This document shows positions 15,893-23,098 of a stretch of DNA of 33,113 nucleotides, one piece after another (the stretch's first letter is position 1; every line of letters starts with the position of its first letter). The notes under the pieces are model-generated. The model had not been told where the DNA came from and searched no databases. It saw nothing but the letters and a program-made list of their open reading frames with translations. The stretch is from Oscillospiraceae bacterium. GTDB taxonomy: Bacteria; Bacillota; Clostridia; Oscillospirales; Ruminococcaceae. Location of the stretch: contig DMMB01000064.1 of assembly GCA_003453215.1 (NCBI GenBank), forward strand, positions 1,325-34,437. Reading direction: 5' to 3'. Made by a program: the position numbers and the translations under genes.

Positions 15893-16682
15893 CGCTGTTG
15901 TGATTGGCGCCGGGGCAGGGCTTTCCGCTGCGGCAGGCTATCTTTACAGCGGCGAGCGGTTTGAGCGGTATTTTTCGGATTTTGCTGCAAAGTATGGCTT
16001 TACCGATATGTATACCGGGGGATTTTACCCCTTCCCCTCCCCGGAGGAATTTTGGGCGTATTGGAGCCGGTATATCTACATCAACCGCTATATGGATGCC
16101 CCCCAACCGGTGTATGAAAACCTGTTGGAGCTGGTACGGGACAAGGATTATTTTGTTATCACCACCAATGTGGATCACTGCTTCCAGAAAGCCGGATTTG
16201 ATAAGAAACGGCTGTTCTATACCCAGGGCGATTACGGCCTGTTCCAGTGCAGCAAACCCTGCTGCCAGGAAACCTATGAGAATGAAACAATTATCCGGCA
16301 GATGGTGGCACAGCAGAAGGATATGCGTGTACCGAGGGAGTGTATCCCGCACTGCCCCCACTGTGGCCGCCCCCTAACCATGAACCTGCGCTGCGATGAT
16401 AAATTTGTGGAGGACGAGGGCTGGCACCGAGCCGCGGAACGGTACGAGAATTTTTTGCGCACCCGCGCCGGGCAAAAAATCCTCTTCTGGGAACTGGGAG
16501 TCGGCTACAATACCCCGGTCATCATCAAGTATCCTTTTTGGCAAATGACCGCCAGGAACCCGAACGCCATCTATGCCTGCATCAACCAGGCGGAAACCGG
16601 CACCCTGCTGGGGCTGGAAAAACGGTCCATTTTCATCGACACCAATATTGGCGATGTCCTGCAAAATCTAAACCGGGAATAA
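15807..16682 (+). CDS. Class M sirtuin (SirTM), protein ADP-ribosyltransferase
   Basis: The 291-residue protein shows the sirtuin NAD fold: GAGAGLSAAAGY (~34-45), TTNVD (119-123), and a zinc ribbon with C148, C152/C153, C182 and C185. At the place of the catalytic His of deacetylases the sequence is YTQGDYG, with Gln140; this replacement is typical of SirTM enzymes that ADP-ribosylate rather than deacylate. The start at 15807 has AAGGTGA at 6-base spacing but gives a long overlap; ATGs at 15837 and 15858 are alternatives, the latter closer to the usual family start. The neighbouring Zn-macrodomain would reverse the modification. The usual partners GcvH-L and LplA2 are not in this window. Confidence 0.88.
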   Translation: MFSKTKIEPSMSGCLTPMKRLQKALQEADAVVIGAGAGLSAAAGYLYSGERFERYFSDFAAKYGFTDMYTGGFYPFPSPEEFWAYWSRYIYINRYMDAPQPVYENLLELVRDKDYFVITTNVDHCFQKAGFDKKRLFYTQGDYGLFQCSKPCCQETYENETIIRQMVAQQKDMRVPRECIPHCPHCGRPLTMNLRCDDKFVEDEGWHRAAERYENFLRTRAGQKILFWELGVGYNTPVIIKYPFWQMTARNPNAIYACINQAETGTLLGLEKRSIFIDTNIGDVLQNLNRE

Positions 16683-16693
16683 GCCGAAATGTC

Positions 16694-16736
16694 CCCGAGG
16701 GCACCCGACGCCGAATTTCTGCCGGGTGCCCTTGGG
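16694..16736 (+). terminator. Hairpin after SirTM operon
   Basis: A 14-bp stem (16694-16707 with 16723-16736, one G.T pair). No T-run follows, so it may be an RNA-stabilising hairpin rather than a classic terminator. Confidence 0.5.
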
Positions 16737-16769
16737 ACGTTTGCCGGCAAACCGGCCGGAAACATTCCC

Positions 16770-16798
16770 TTGCAAATAAACCAGAAAGCCGCTATAAT
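16770..16798 (+). promoter_or_regulatory. Strong promoter of the methyltransferase gene
   Basis: TTGCAA (16770-16775), 17-base spacer, TATAAT (16793-16798), 93 bases before the start at 16891. Confidence 0.8.
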
Positions 16799-16890
16799 AT
16801 TTCCAATCAAGATGGTGCTGCCGGAGGGCGGCTTTTTATCGAATTTGAAGTTAGCTTTTGCTAACTTTGTGCGGTAATGGAGGATCATTT

Positions 16891-17496
16891 ATGTTTTGGG
16901 ATAACGTGGCATGGGTGTACGATATTTTTGCAAATGTCATTAACCGGAAGGCCAACCGGCAGCTGTGCGCCACGGTGGAGCAATTCATTTCCCCTACCGA
17001 TGAGGTGCTGGAATGTGCCTGTGGAACCGGCCTGCTGAGCGAGGGAATTGCCCGGCGATGCAAAAGCCTGATTGCGACCGATTTTTCGGCCAAGATGCTG
17101 CGGCAGGCCGAACGGAAGTGCCGAAAATACCGCAACATCACATGGGAACAGGCCGATATTCTGCAGCTGCGGTTCCCCGATGAATGCTTTGATGTGGTGG
17201 CGGCCGCCAACGTCATCCACCTGCTGGAAGATCCCTACAAAGCGCTGCAGGAACTTGACCGCGTGTGCAAAAAGGGCGGCCGGATGATTATCCCCACCTA
17301 CATGAGTGGAACCGACCGCGGCACCACCAATGGCGTTTCCAGTGCCATTGGAAAAGTAGGCGCGGATTTTAAGCGGGAATTTACCCTAAAAAGCTACCAG
17401 CAGTTTTTGACTGCGGCGGGCTACCCGCACGCTGAATACACCCTGTGCCAAGGGCGCATTCCCTGCGCGGTGGCCCTACTGAAAAAACAAAAATAG
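16891..17496 (+). CDS. Class I SAM-dependent methyltransferase
   Basis: Start at ATG 16891 after a TGGAGG site; an upstream in-frame ATG at 16858 lacks one. The 201-residue product carries SAM-binding motif I VLECACGTGLLS (~39-50), the acidic strand end ATDFS (~62-66), the motif II-like QADILQLRFPDECFDVV, and a motif III helix pair (LQELDRVCKKGGRMIIP). This is the Methyltransf_11/25 group that includes UbiE/MenG-like enzymes. The substrate cannot be read from the sequence. It is monocistronic, with its own promoter and a terminator shared with the convergent kinase gene. Confidence 0.85.
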   Translation: MFWDNVAWVYDIFANVINRKANRQLCATVEQFISPTDEVLECACGTGLLSEGIARRCKSLIATDFSAKMLRQAERKCRKYRNITWEQADILQLRFPDECFDVVAAANVIHLLEDPYKALQELDRVCKKGGRMIIPTYMSGTDRGTTNGVSSAIGKVGADFKREFTLKSYQQFLTAAGYPHAEYTLCQGRIPCAVALLKKQK

Positions 17497-17505
17497 CAAA
17501 CGTGC

Positions 17506-17543
17506 GGCCCACCTCGAAATTCTTCGGGGCGGGTCGGTTTTTT
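17506..17543. terminator. Bidirectional terminator between methyltransferase and kinase units
   Basis: CCCACCTCGAA (17508-17518) pairs with TTCGGGGCGGG (17523-17533) with one mismatch and one G.T, followed by TTTTTT on the + strand. On the minus strand it lies directly after the TAA at 17549-17551. Confidence 0.7.
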
Positions 17544-17548
17544 AGCGT

Positions 17549-17674
17549 TTACTTTTCTTCTTTTTTGGTGAGCTTTTTCGCCGCGATATACAAAGCGCCT
17601 ACCGCCGCTGTGCCGGCAATCACATAGCCCAAGCTGCTGAGCGAACAGAATAGGGACGGCAGCAATGATGGATC
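17549..17674 (-). other. In-frame C-terminal membrane segment beyond the kinase stop codon
   Basis: Directly after the TGA of the kinase-like gene (plus 17675-17677) the same frame stays open for 41 sense codons and ends in TAA just before the terminator. The encoded peptide has a clear membrane helix (LGYVIAGTAAVGALYIAA) and a basic tail (KKLTKKEEK). The only conventional start inside is TTG at 17665 with a poor ribosome site. Possibilities are a small membrane-protein gene, a nonsense-mutated extension of the kinase, or stop readthrough. Confidence 0.5.
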
Positions 17675-18475
17675 TCAATTTTCCGGGTAGGGCCATGGCG
17701 GGGCAATTTCATTGCACAGAACGGTGTAAAGGGGGGAAAACAGATCCTCCAAATACTGTGGCGCCGGATGGTGCAGCGTTTGCGGGGCAGTGCACAGCGG
17801 CAGGGAGCAGATGGCAGCGGTGCCGGTATCATTGCTGACCAGACGTAGGGAACCGCCATGCGCTTCCAACACCCGGCGAGCCAGCGGCAGCCCCAGCCCG
17901 GGCGACTGATAGGAGAGACCGTTTCGATCGCGGGATTCATAGGGCCGGAATACCGTTTCCATCAGCTCCGGCGGGATACCACAGCCGTAATCGATGACCG
18001 TAATCACCGCCTGGTCACCGGCTATGCTGCCCCGGACAACCACCGGAGATTCTTTCTCGGCGGCATTCAGTCCATTGCTGATAAGATGCAGCACTGCACG
18101 CATCAGCATTTCGGCATCGCCCCGCACCAGATCATTGCTCTTTGGCAGTTCGTAGGAAAGGGTGCGTCCATTGGCGCCCAGCAGCAACCGGGCGGCTTCC
18201 AGTCCACGCTCTAGTTCCTCCCACAGCGGAAATACGACTGCCGCCGTTTCGGCCAGCTCATAGTTTTCGGCAGTGGCCAGACTATCGGCCAGCCGCAGCA
18301 GCCGGTAGCCATCCTGCAGTACGCCCTCCAGCTCCTGCCGCATATAGGGAGTCAGCATGGCTTCGTGGGCGGCTATTCCGCGAATACGACTGAACAGATC
18401 GGAAAGGGAGAGCCGCAGTGCAGCAGAAATCGCCAGGGAATCCCGCAGGGAAAGTTCCAGTTTATCCTGTGGCAT
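17675..18475 (-). CDS. HATPase-domain histidine-kinase-like protein, soluble
   Basis: Start ATG at plus 18475, preceded by GGGAGG; in-frame codons further upstream lack a site. The 266-residue protein has a helical N-terminal half (~1-100) and a C-terminal GHKL ATPase domain: N-box HLISNGLNAA (N134), G1 DYGCG (D162, G164, G166), F-box VFRPYE and G2 GLGL (193-196). No His-Glu/Asp phosphoacceptor motif is seen in the helical part, and no membrane helix or sensor domain precedes it. It is an orphan: no response regulator is adjacent. It may be a degenerate kinase or a GHKL regulator acting through protein contact. An in-frame membrane tail follows its TGA. Confidence 0.72.
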   Translation of the reverse strand: MPQDKLELSLRDSLAISAALRLSLSDLFSRIRGIAAHEAMLTPYMRQELEGVLQDGYRLLRLADSLATAENYELAETAAVVFPLWEELERGLEAARLLLGANGRTLSYELPKSNDLVRGDAEMLMRAVLHLISNGLNAAEKESPVVVRGSIAGDQAVITVIDYGCGIPPELMETVFRPYESRDRNGLSYQSPGLGLPLARRVLEAHGGSLRLVSNDTGTAAICSLPLCTAPQTLHHPAPQYLEDLFSPLYTVLCNEIAPPWPYPEN

Positions 18476-18748
18476 GCCGTCGCCTCCCTTTTCGACACAA
18501 TTCGACAAATTCATTTTACCATAAATTAACGGCGCTGTCACTGCCTTTTTGCGGGAAAATGGTAAATTCTTTGTTATTATTTCCAGCTTTGTGCCCCCAA
18601 ACCAAATAATCGTTGCCAAAGGGGGAATAATTTGTTATACTTCCGGGGGAAAACCTATTGCAGTTTTTAAAAAATTGTTATAAAATAAACAATGTAAGCA
18701 TTTTCCCTTTTGATAAACCAAAACTATTTGATGAAGGAGAGATTTTTT
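18476..18748. other. Divergent intergenic region, kinase / gapA
   Basis: An AT-rich region without a gene. It holds the gapA promoter near 18658-18686 and an AAGGAGAG ribosome site just before gapA. A minus promoter for the kinase-like gene is not obvious. Confidence 0.5.
18658..18686 (+). promoter_or_regulatory. gapA promoter
   Basis: TTGCAG (18658-18663) and TAAAAT (18681-18686) at 17 bases; an overlapping TATAAA at 15 bases is an alternative -10. The leader is 62 bases and AT-rich. Confidence 0.6.
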
Positions 18749-19768
18749 ATGGCAATCAAGATCGGTATCAACGGATTTGGCCGTATCGGCAGACTGGTAT
18801 TCCGCGCCGCAATGGAGCAGCCCGAAAAGTACGAGGTCGTTGCGATTAACGATCCCGCCATCAACCGTGACTACATGGTTTACATGACCAAGTATGATAC
18901 GATCCATGGCCGCTTTCAGGGCACTGTTGAGATCAAAGACGAAAAATTCACCGTTAACGGCCACGCAATCGAAGTCTTTGACCTGATGAACCCCGCTGAA
19001 ATCCCGTGGGGCAAAGTAGGCGCTGATTACGTAGTAGAATCTACCGGCGTATTTACCACCACCGAAAAGTGCAAAGCTCATCTGGAGGGCGGCGCCAAGA
19101 AGGTTATCATCTCCGCTCCTGCCAAGGATTCCGAGACTCCTACCTTTGTAATGGGCGTAAACCAGAACACCTACACCAAGGATATGCTGGTTGTTTCCAA
19201 TGCTTCCTGCACCACCAACTGCCTGGCTCCTCTGGCAAAAGTAATTAATGATAACTTCGGCATTGTAGAGGGTCTGATGACCACCGTACACTCCACCACT
19301 GGCACCCAGAAGACCGTTGACGGCGCTTCCAAGAAAGACTGGCGCGGCGGCCGCGCAGCAGCCGGCAATATCATTCCTTCTTCCACCGGTGCGGCCAAGG
19401 CCTGCGCCCTGGTTATCCCGGATCTGAAGGGCAAGCTGACCGGTATGTCTTTCCGTGTTCCCACCCTGGATGTTTCCGTTGTGGACCTGACCTGCTCCCT
19501 GGCCAAACCCACTACCTATGAGGAGATCTGCAAGGTAGTAAAGGCTGCCTGCGAGGGCGAGATGAAGGGCATTATGGATTACACCGATGAGGATGTCGTT
19601 TCCTCCGATTTCTATTCCGATCCTCACACCTCCATCTTTGATGCCAAGGCCGGCATCATGCTGAACGATCACTTTGTAAAGCTGGTTTCCTGGTATGACA
19701 ATGAGTGGGGTTACAGCAACAAGCTGCTGGATCTCATCGGCCACATGGCGGAAGTAGACGCTCAGTAA
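18749..19768 (+). CDS. gapA: Glyceraldehyde-3-phosphate dehydrogenase, type I
   Basis: Start at ATG 18749, giving the family start MAIKIGINGFGRIGR; an upstream in-frame ATG at 18710 precedes the ribosome site. The 339-residue enzyme has the Rossmann motif INGFGRIG, the active site SCTTNC with Cys154 and the assisting His181 (TTVHSTTG), and the NEWGYSNK C-terminal motif. It oxidises glyceraldehyde 3-phosphate with NAD and phosphate in glycolysis, in the cytoplasm as a tetramer. Codon use is more biased than in neighbours, as for a highly expressed gene. Monocistronic here; pgk and tpi are not adjacent. Confidence 0.97.
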   Translation: MAIKIGINGFGRIGRLVFRAAMEQPEKYEVVAINDPAINRDYMVYMTKYDTIHGRFQGTVEIKDEKFTVNGHAIEVFDLMNPAEIPWGKVGADYVVESTGVFTTTEKCKAHLEGGAKKVIISAPAKDSETPTFVMGVNQNTYTKDMLVVSNASCTTNCLAPLAKVINDNFGIVEGLMTTVHSTTGTQKTVDGASKKDWRGGRAAAGNIIPSSTGAAKACALVIPDLKGKLTGMSFRVPTLDVSVVDLTCSLAKPTTYEEICKVVKAACEGEMKGIMDYTDEDVVSSDFYSDPHTSIFDAKAGIMLNDHFVKLVSWYDNEWGYSNKLLDLIGHMAEVDAQ

Positions 19769-19782
19769 ATCATTATAATAAG

Positions 19783-19808
19783 AGAAGCCCCTCGAAAGAG
19801 GGGCTTCT
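19783..19808. terminator. gapA terminator
   Basis: A perfect 11-bp stem (19783-19793 with 19798-19808) and GAAA loop, followed by a short TTTG. Confidence 0.8.
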
Positions 19809-19914
19809 TTGTCTGCCAATGGAACTTTAGCCGGGGATTAACAAATAAAAAGCGCTGGTCTGGCCGGCGAAATTCTGATATGATAGAATTAGAAAAAATA
19901 CAGGAGGCCAGAAG

Positions 19915-20595
19915 ATGTACTTTGCTTATGGATCGGAGCAGACCGATTATCTGCGGCAGCGGGATAAGCGCCTGGGCGCCGCAATCGAACAGATTGGCCC
20001 GGTGGAGCGCGCGGTGGATTGCGATATTTTTTCTTCGGTGGTGCACCATATCATCGGGCAGCAGATTTCGACCAAAGCGCAGGCGACCATCTGGCGGCGC
20101 ATGGGAGAGGAACTGGGCGAAGTAAATGCCGAAACCATCTTAGCGGCGGGGGTGCCCAAGCTGCAGTCGCTGGGGATGACTTTTCGGAAAGCGGAATATA
20201 TCACCGATTTTGCCGGCCGGGTGCATAGCGGAGAATTTGACCCGGAGGGAATTTGGCAGAAAAGCGATGAGGAAGCCATCCGGGAACTGAGCGCATTAAA
20301 AGGAATCGGTGTGTGGACAGCGGAAATGATTTTGCTGTTCTGTATGCAGCGGCCGGATATTCTAAGCTATGATGATCTGGCAATCCAGCGCGGGATGCGT
20401 ATGCTGTACCGCCACCGGAAAATGGATCGAAAGCTCTTTGAAAAGTACCGCAAACGTTACAGTCCCTATGGCAGCGTGGCCAGCCTGTACCTGTGGGCCA
20501 TCGCGGGCGGCGCCTTGGAGGGCCTGACGGACCCGGCCCCCAAGAAGAAGCCAACGCAAGCGGTAAAAAGTAAAAAAGCGGCAGATGCCAAATAA
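19915..20595 (+). CDS. DNA-3-methyladenine glycosylase II (AlkA-type, HhH-GPD)
   Basis: The ATG follows an AGGAGG site at 7 bases. The 226-residue protein is helical and carries the helix-hairpin-helix LSALKGIGVWTAEM (~120-133) and the downstream conserved aspartate region ILSYDDLAIQRGM, where D is the catalytic residue of the superfamily. An N-terminal SSVVHHIIGQQIST motif is typical of AlkA-like enzymes that remove alkylated purines. The E. coli-type N-terminal domain is absent, as usual in short bacterial homologues. The C-terminal lysine-rich tail (KKKPTQAVKSKKAADAK) may aid DNA binding. The exact base specificity is unknown. Confidence 0.88.
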   Translation: MYFAYGSEQTDYLRQRDKRLGAAIEQIGPVERAVDCDIFSSVVHHIIGQQISTKAQATIWRRMGEELGEVNAETILAAGVPKLQSLGMTFRKAEYITDFAGRVHSGEFDPEGIWQKSDEEAIRELSALKGIGVWTAEMILLFCMQRPDILSYDDLAIQRGMRMLYRHRKMDRKLFEKYRKRYSPYGSVASLYLWAIAGGALEGLTDPAPKKKPTQAVKSKKAADAK

Positions 20596-20607
20596 GACAT
20601 CCGCCGC
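20578..20607 (-). terminator. Terminator of cupin gene (minus), convergent end
   Basis: GCGGCAGATG (20578-20587) pairs with CATCCGCCGC (20598-20607) with one mismatch; on the minus strand it is followed by TTTTTTACTTTTT. Confidence 0.6.
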
Positions 20608-20623
20608 AAGCGCCATAGGAAAA

Positions 20624-20953
20624 TTAGAAGATAACCGTCAGCAGCATTTTAAAGCGCTCTTCCCCATAGACTGCATGGGGAATGCCGGCCGGCATAACAA
20701 TGCTTTCGCCCTGCTGTAGGATATGCGGAACCCCATCCACTGTAAAGCGTCCGGTGCCCTCCAATACTTGCACCATGGCATCGCCGCCGGAGGCGTGGGT
20801 GCTGATTTCTTCGCCCTTTTCAAAAGAAAACAGGGTGAGACTGACTGCGTTATTCTGCGCCAGCGTTTTGCTTACCACCTGTCCAGGCTGGTAGTCGATC
20901 TGGCTGGCCAGAACCATAATCTCATTTTTGGGGATATTTTTCATACCGCTCAT
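20624..20953 (-). CDS. Small cupin-domain protein
   Basis: Start ATG at plus 20953, after AAAAAGGAG; longer in-frame starts to 21013 lack a site. The 109-residue product is a single cupin barrel: FSFEKGEEISTHASGGDAMVQVLEG (motif 1, His in ISTHA) and QQGESIVMPAGIPHAV (motif 2, His in IPHAV). Only two of the usual metal-binding histidines are evident, so metal binding is uncertain. Such small cupins often bind ligands or affect metabolism of quorum or carbohydrate compounds. It is monocistronic with its own terminator and convergent with the glycosylase. Confidence 0.8.
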   Translation of the reverse strand: MSGMKNIPKNEIMVLASQIDYQPGQVVSKTLAQNNAVSLTLFSFEKGEEISTHASGGDAMVQVLEGTGRFTVDGVPHILQQGESIVMPAGIPHAVYGEERFKMLLTVIF

Positions 20954-21097
20954 AGGGGCACGCTCCTTTTTATTTGATGTTCTTATTATAGGTCTTTCTT
21001 GCGGGATATGCAACGGTCCCCGTTGACTTTCGGCAGGAAATCCATTATACTATTAGGGCTGCCCATCCATTCCAACAAAGCAAGGTTAGAATAAAAT

Positions 21098-21135
21098 CGG
21101 GGTGTAGCGCAGTTGGTAGCGCCTGCACTTTGGGG
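21098..21135 (+). pseudogene. tRNA-Pro 5'-half fragment 1
   Basis: The first 25 bases match fragment 2 and nearly match the intact tRNA-Pro 5' half (acceptor strand, D arm). Similarity ends in the anticodon region, and the following sequence (to about 21270) is a GC-rich stretch unrelated to tRNA. Confidence 0.65.
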
Positions 21136-21279
21136 TACGAAGCCGAGCGCCGCCAGTGGCGGATGCAGCAAGGCGGAGTACGCGCAGCGGTCGAAAAAGA
21201 CGAGTATGCGAAGCACGAAGGCTTTTTCGGGAACCGCAAGCCGGGCGGACAAAACAAGGGCAGAAAAAAAGAATTCAAT

Positions 21280-21320
21280 CGGGGTGTAGCGCAGTTGGTA
21301 GCGCGCTTGCTTTGGGAGAA
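21280..21320 (+). pseudogene. tRNA-Pro 5'-half fragment 2
   Basis: A second 5' half with the same acceptor and D-arm sequence, extending through the TTTGGGAG anticodon-loop region. It then diverges, so the anticodon stem cannot close. Confidence 0.65.
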
Positions 21321-21350
21321 TGCGCCCAGCCGGATAAAACAACTCAATAA

Positions 21351-21426
21351 CCGGGTGTAGCGCAGTTGGTAGCGCGCCTGCTTTGGGAGCAGGATGCCGC
21401 AGGTTCGAATCCTGTCACTCGGACCA
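21351..21426 (+). tRNA. tRNA-Pro (anticodon TGG)
   Basis: A complete 76-base tRNA including encoded CCA. The acceptor stem is CCGGGTG/CACTCGG (one G.T pair), the D arm is GCGC-loop-GCGC, the anticodon stem is CCTGC/GCAGG with loop TTTGGGA (anticodon TGG), and the T arm is GCAGG-TTCGAAT-CCTGT. It is followed by a terminator-like hairpin and by mobile-element remains, consistent with a tRNA used as an insertion site. Confidence 0.95.
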
Positions 21427-21428
21427 TA

Positions 21429-21479
21429 TCGAGTGTTCTTAACCAACCTGAGAGTTGGATGAGGACACTCGATTTCTTT
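21429..21479 (+). terminator. Terminator after tRNA-Pro
   Basis: ATCGAGTGT pairs with ACACTCGAT around an inner hairpin (CCAAC/GTTGG), followed by TTCTTTTT. Confidence 0.8.
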
Positions 21480-21507
21480 TTGCCTTTTTGCGCCTCTTTG
21501 TATGTAT

Positions 21508-21527
21508 GAGCAGGAGTTGTCCTGCTC
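21508..21527 (-). terminator. Hairpin beyond the recombinase remnant
   Basis: GAGCAGGA (21508-21515) pairs with TCCTGCTC (21520-21527), loop GTTG. On the minus strand it lies downstream of the recombinase stop; on the plus strand TATTTTG follows. Confidence 0.5.
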
Positions 21528-21534
21528 TATTTTG

Positions 21535-22240
21535 TTATGCCGATTGTGCGTTCGGAACATATTCCACGGCAACGCCCTTGCGGGTTTCTTCTCGGTAGTT
21601 GTGTCTGCTCCAAAGGCTCGGCAGTTCCAGATACCCTACAAACTTATAGTGTATCTTTATCATCTGTTTGCGGTTTTTGCCCGTGCCTGTGACCTCGTAT
21701 ACCTCTATGCGGTCAATGAGTTCCCGCAGCAGCGGTGCAGTCAGCTTATCCATCTGCATAAATTTCCGAACGGCGGCAATGAATTTCTCTTTTCCAAGCT
21801 GCATTTCATCCACCTCCGACAGGCGTTTACGATATGCGGAGATTTTCTCTTTCAATTCCAACCGTTCCGCTTCATACTTGCCCGAAAACCTCATAAACAT
21901 CTCGTTGGTCAGCTTGCCCGATACATTGTCCTCATAGCACTTAATGCACAGCTCCGCTACCTGCTCACTGCGAACAATACACTTTTGCAGTTCGCCCTCA
22001 ATGTGTTTTTTCTCTTTGAGAATATCTGCATTGGTTTTATCGGCAAGCAGCATAGCAAAACTTCTTCGTCATCACACAGACATTTGGATAAGCGGCGAAG
22101 TTCCAGTATTACCACCTGCTCAATAGCGTCGGCTCTGAGGTAATGGGTTGAGCTGCAAGTTCCCCGGTTGCCGTGATAATTGCCGCACATAAAGAACGGT
22201 ATATCTTCCTTGTCGTGCTTTATGCCGTCTGCTTTACCAG
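21535..22240 (-). pseudogene. Large serine recombinase, C-terminal remnant with frameshift
   Basis: Two minus-strand frames together read as the C-terminal half of a Tn4451/Tn5397-type serine recombinase. The upstream frame (to about 22060) has the zinc-ribbon end FMCGNYHGNRGTCSSTHY followed by a helix; the downstream frame (from about 22053) has the long coiled-coil (EKKHIEGELQKC) and the terminal DUF4368-like segment MIKIHYKFVGYLELPSL. A frameshift near 22055-22065 joins them. The catalytic serine domain is missing; the 5' end stops near 22240, where a cysteine-desulfurase fragment begins on the other strand. It is AT-richer than host genes, so it was acquired. Not functional. Confidence 0.8.
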
Positions 22241-22338
22241 AGAAATATGAAATGGGAACGCTGAACATTGTCGGAATCGCAGGCTTGTATGCAGCATTAG
22301 GGTGGGTTTTAGAAACAACGGCTGATGTTGTGTGGTAA
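22231..22338 (+). pseudogene. Cysteine desulfurase-family (class V aminotransferase) C-terminal fragment
   Basis: A short frame reading LPEKYEMGTLNIVGIAGLYA followed by ALGWVLE and ending in TAA at 22336-22338. The (E/D)-x-GT-x-N-x-x-GIAGL pattern is typical near the C-terminus of NifS-like class V aminotransferases. Only about 35 codons remain. It abuts the recombinase remnant, so a recombination event removed the rest of the gene. Confidence 0.6.
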
Positions 22339-22368
22339 CTTCATTCTACCACAGGGAGAAAAATCACT

Positions 22369-22614
22369 ATGGATTTTTACTCAAGTGTCCAACTTGATTT
22401 TACAATCAACCATACGATTTACAATTTATATGTGGCAAACAAGTTGTATTTGAAAGATGACAGCACATTTTATCACACGAATGACCTGATCTTTTCGTGG
22501 CTGACGAACTGCTCCGAGTTAGAAGAAATGACGCTCGCTGTATCTAATCCGTTACACCGAAAAGAGCAAACTACCGCCACCTTTGGCGGTAGTTCGATGA
22601 GCATATGCACATGA
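22369..22614 (+). CDS. AT-rich hypothetical, truncated by IS200-like element
   Basis: An 81-codon frame with a GGGAG site before ATG 22369. The first ~62 codons are AT-rich and unlike the surrounding host DNA; the last part lies in the IS200-like right-end hairpin. No domain is recognised. It may be a small acquired gene whose 3' end was cut by insertion, or not a gene. Confidence 0.3.
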   Translation: MDFYSSVQLDFTINHTIYNLYVANKLYLKDDSTFYHTNDLIFSWLTNCSELEEMTLAVSNPLHRKEQTTATFGGSSMSICT

Positions 22615-22793
22615 TCCGGGCATACTTCTGCCTGTACGATCCTCACCCCTTTCCATTCGCAAAGCTGTCGCAGGATCGCTCCTACCTCTGCCCTCTTTTC
22701 TCCATAGAACACTTTTCTACGGTACTTTGGCGCAAATACTACATGGTATTTGCAATTCCACTTCGTATGCGATAAACTATTTATGTCGTTCAT
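22473..22793 (-). pseudogene. IS200-family transposase TnpA, truncated
   Basis: The first ~70 residues are a typical Y1 transposase N-terminus: HTKWNCKYHVVFAPKYRRK and the metal-binding PDHVHMLIELPPK with the HUH pair HVH. The catalytic tyrosine and the C-terminal half are missing: after LPPK the frame enters the right-end hairpin and then unrelated DNA. Start has GGGAGG at about 8 bases. Not active on its own, but its ends could be mobilised by a relative. Confidence 0.85.
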
Positions 22794-22930
22794 TTGACGA
22801 CCTCCCTTTGTTTTTTCTTGTGCAGTTGACGGACCGCACTTCTATCTTAAAACAAAGGGAGCTCTTTTTCTATCTTCATCATCGCCACAGGCTTCTTTTG
22901 AACCACTCGCCTTGCGAGTGGTTTTCGATA
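22563..22930 (-). mobile_element. Internally deleted IS200-like element
   Basis: The element is bounded by two hairpins of the kind recognised by Y1 transposases. The left-end hairpin is 22901-22910/22914-22923 (10-bp perfect, loop CTT) upstream of tnpA. The right-end hairpin is 22570-22579/22584-22593 (10-bp perfect, loop CCTT). About half of tnpA between them is deleted. Exact cleavage sites cannot be set. Confidence 0.65.
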
Positions 22931-23098
22931 GACAGAAAAAGGCCGCCTTTTCGGGCGGCTTTTCTGCTGCTTTCCGCAAAGTAGAATAAACACACAGAAG
23001 TCGGGGCGTTCATCTGCCAAAACGGAGGAATTTGCAAATTTTGTTGCGGCAGTATGCCCGGTATGTTATTCTTAGGATAGAAAGTGAAGTGACTGTCT
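22794..23098. other. Gap upstream of the SDR gene
   Basis: Contains the IS200-like left end, a terminator-like hairpin (GCCGCC 22942-22947 with GGCGGC near 22955-22960, flanked by A- and T-runs) and the SDR promoter. No gene is seen. Confidence 0.6.
23044..23072 (+). promoter_or_regulatory. Promoter of the SDR gene
   Basis: TTGCGG (23044-23049), 17-base spacer, TATTCT (23067-23072), 26 bases before the start. Confidence 0.55.

Noticed and set aside
18635..19819. 394-codon minus-strand frame opposite gapA
   Set aside because: Shadow of a highly biased gene, runs into the terminator and promoter of gapA.
21045..21572. Open frame reading through the tRNA-Pro locus on the minus strand
   Set aside because: It is created by the repeated tRNA halves; the sequence is explained by tRNA structure.
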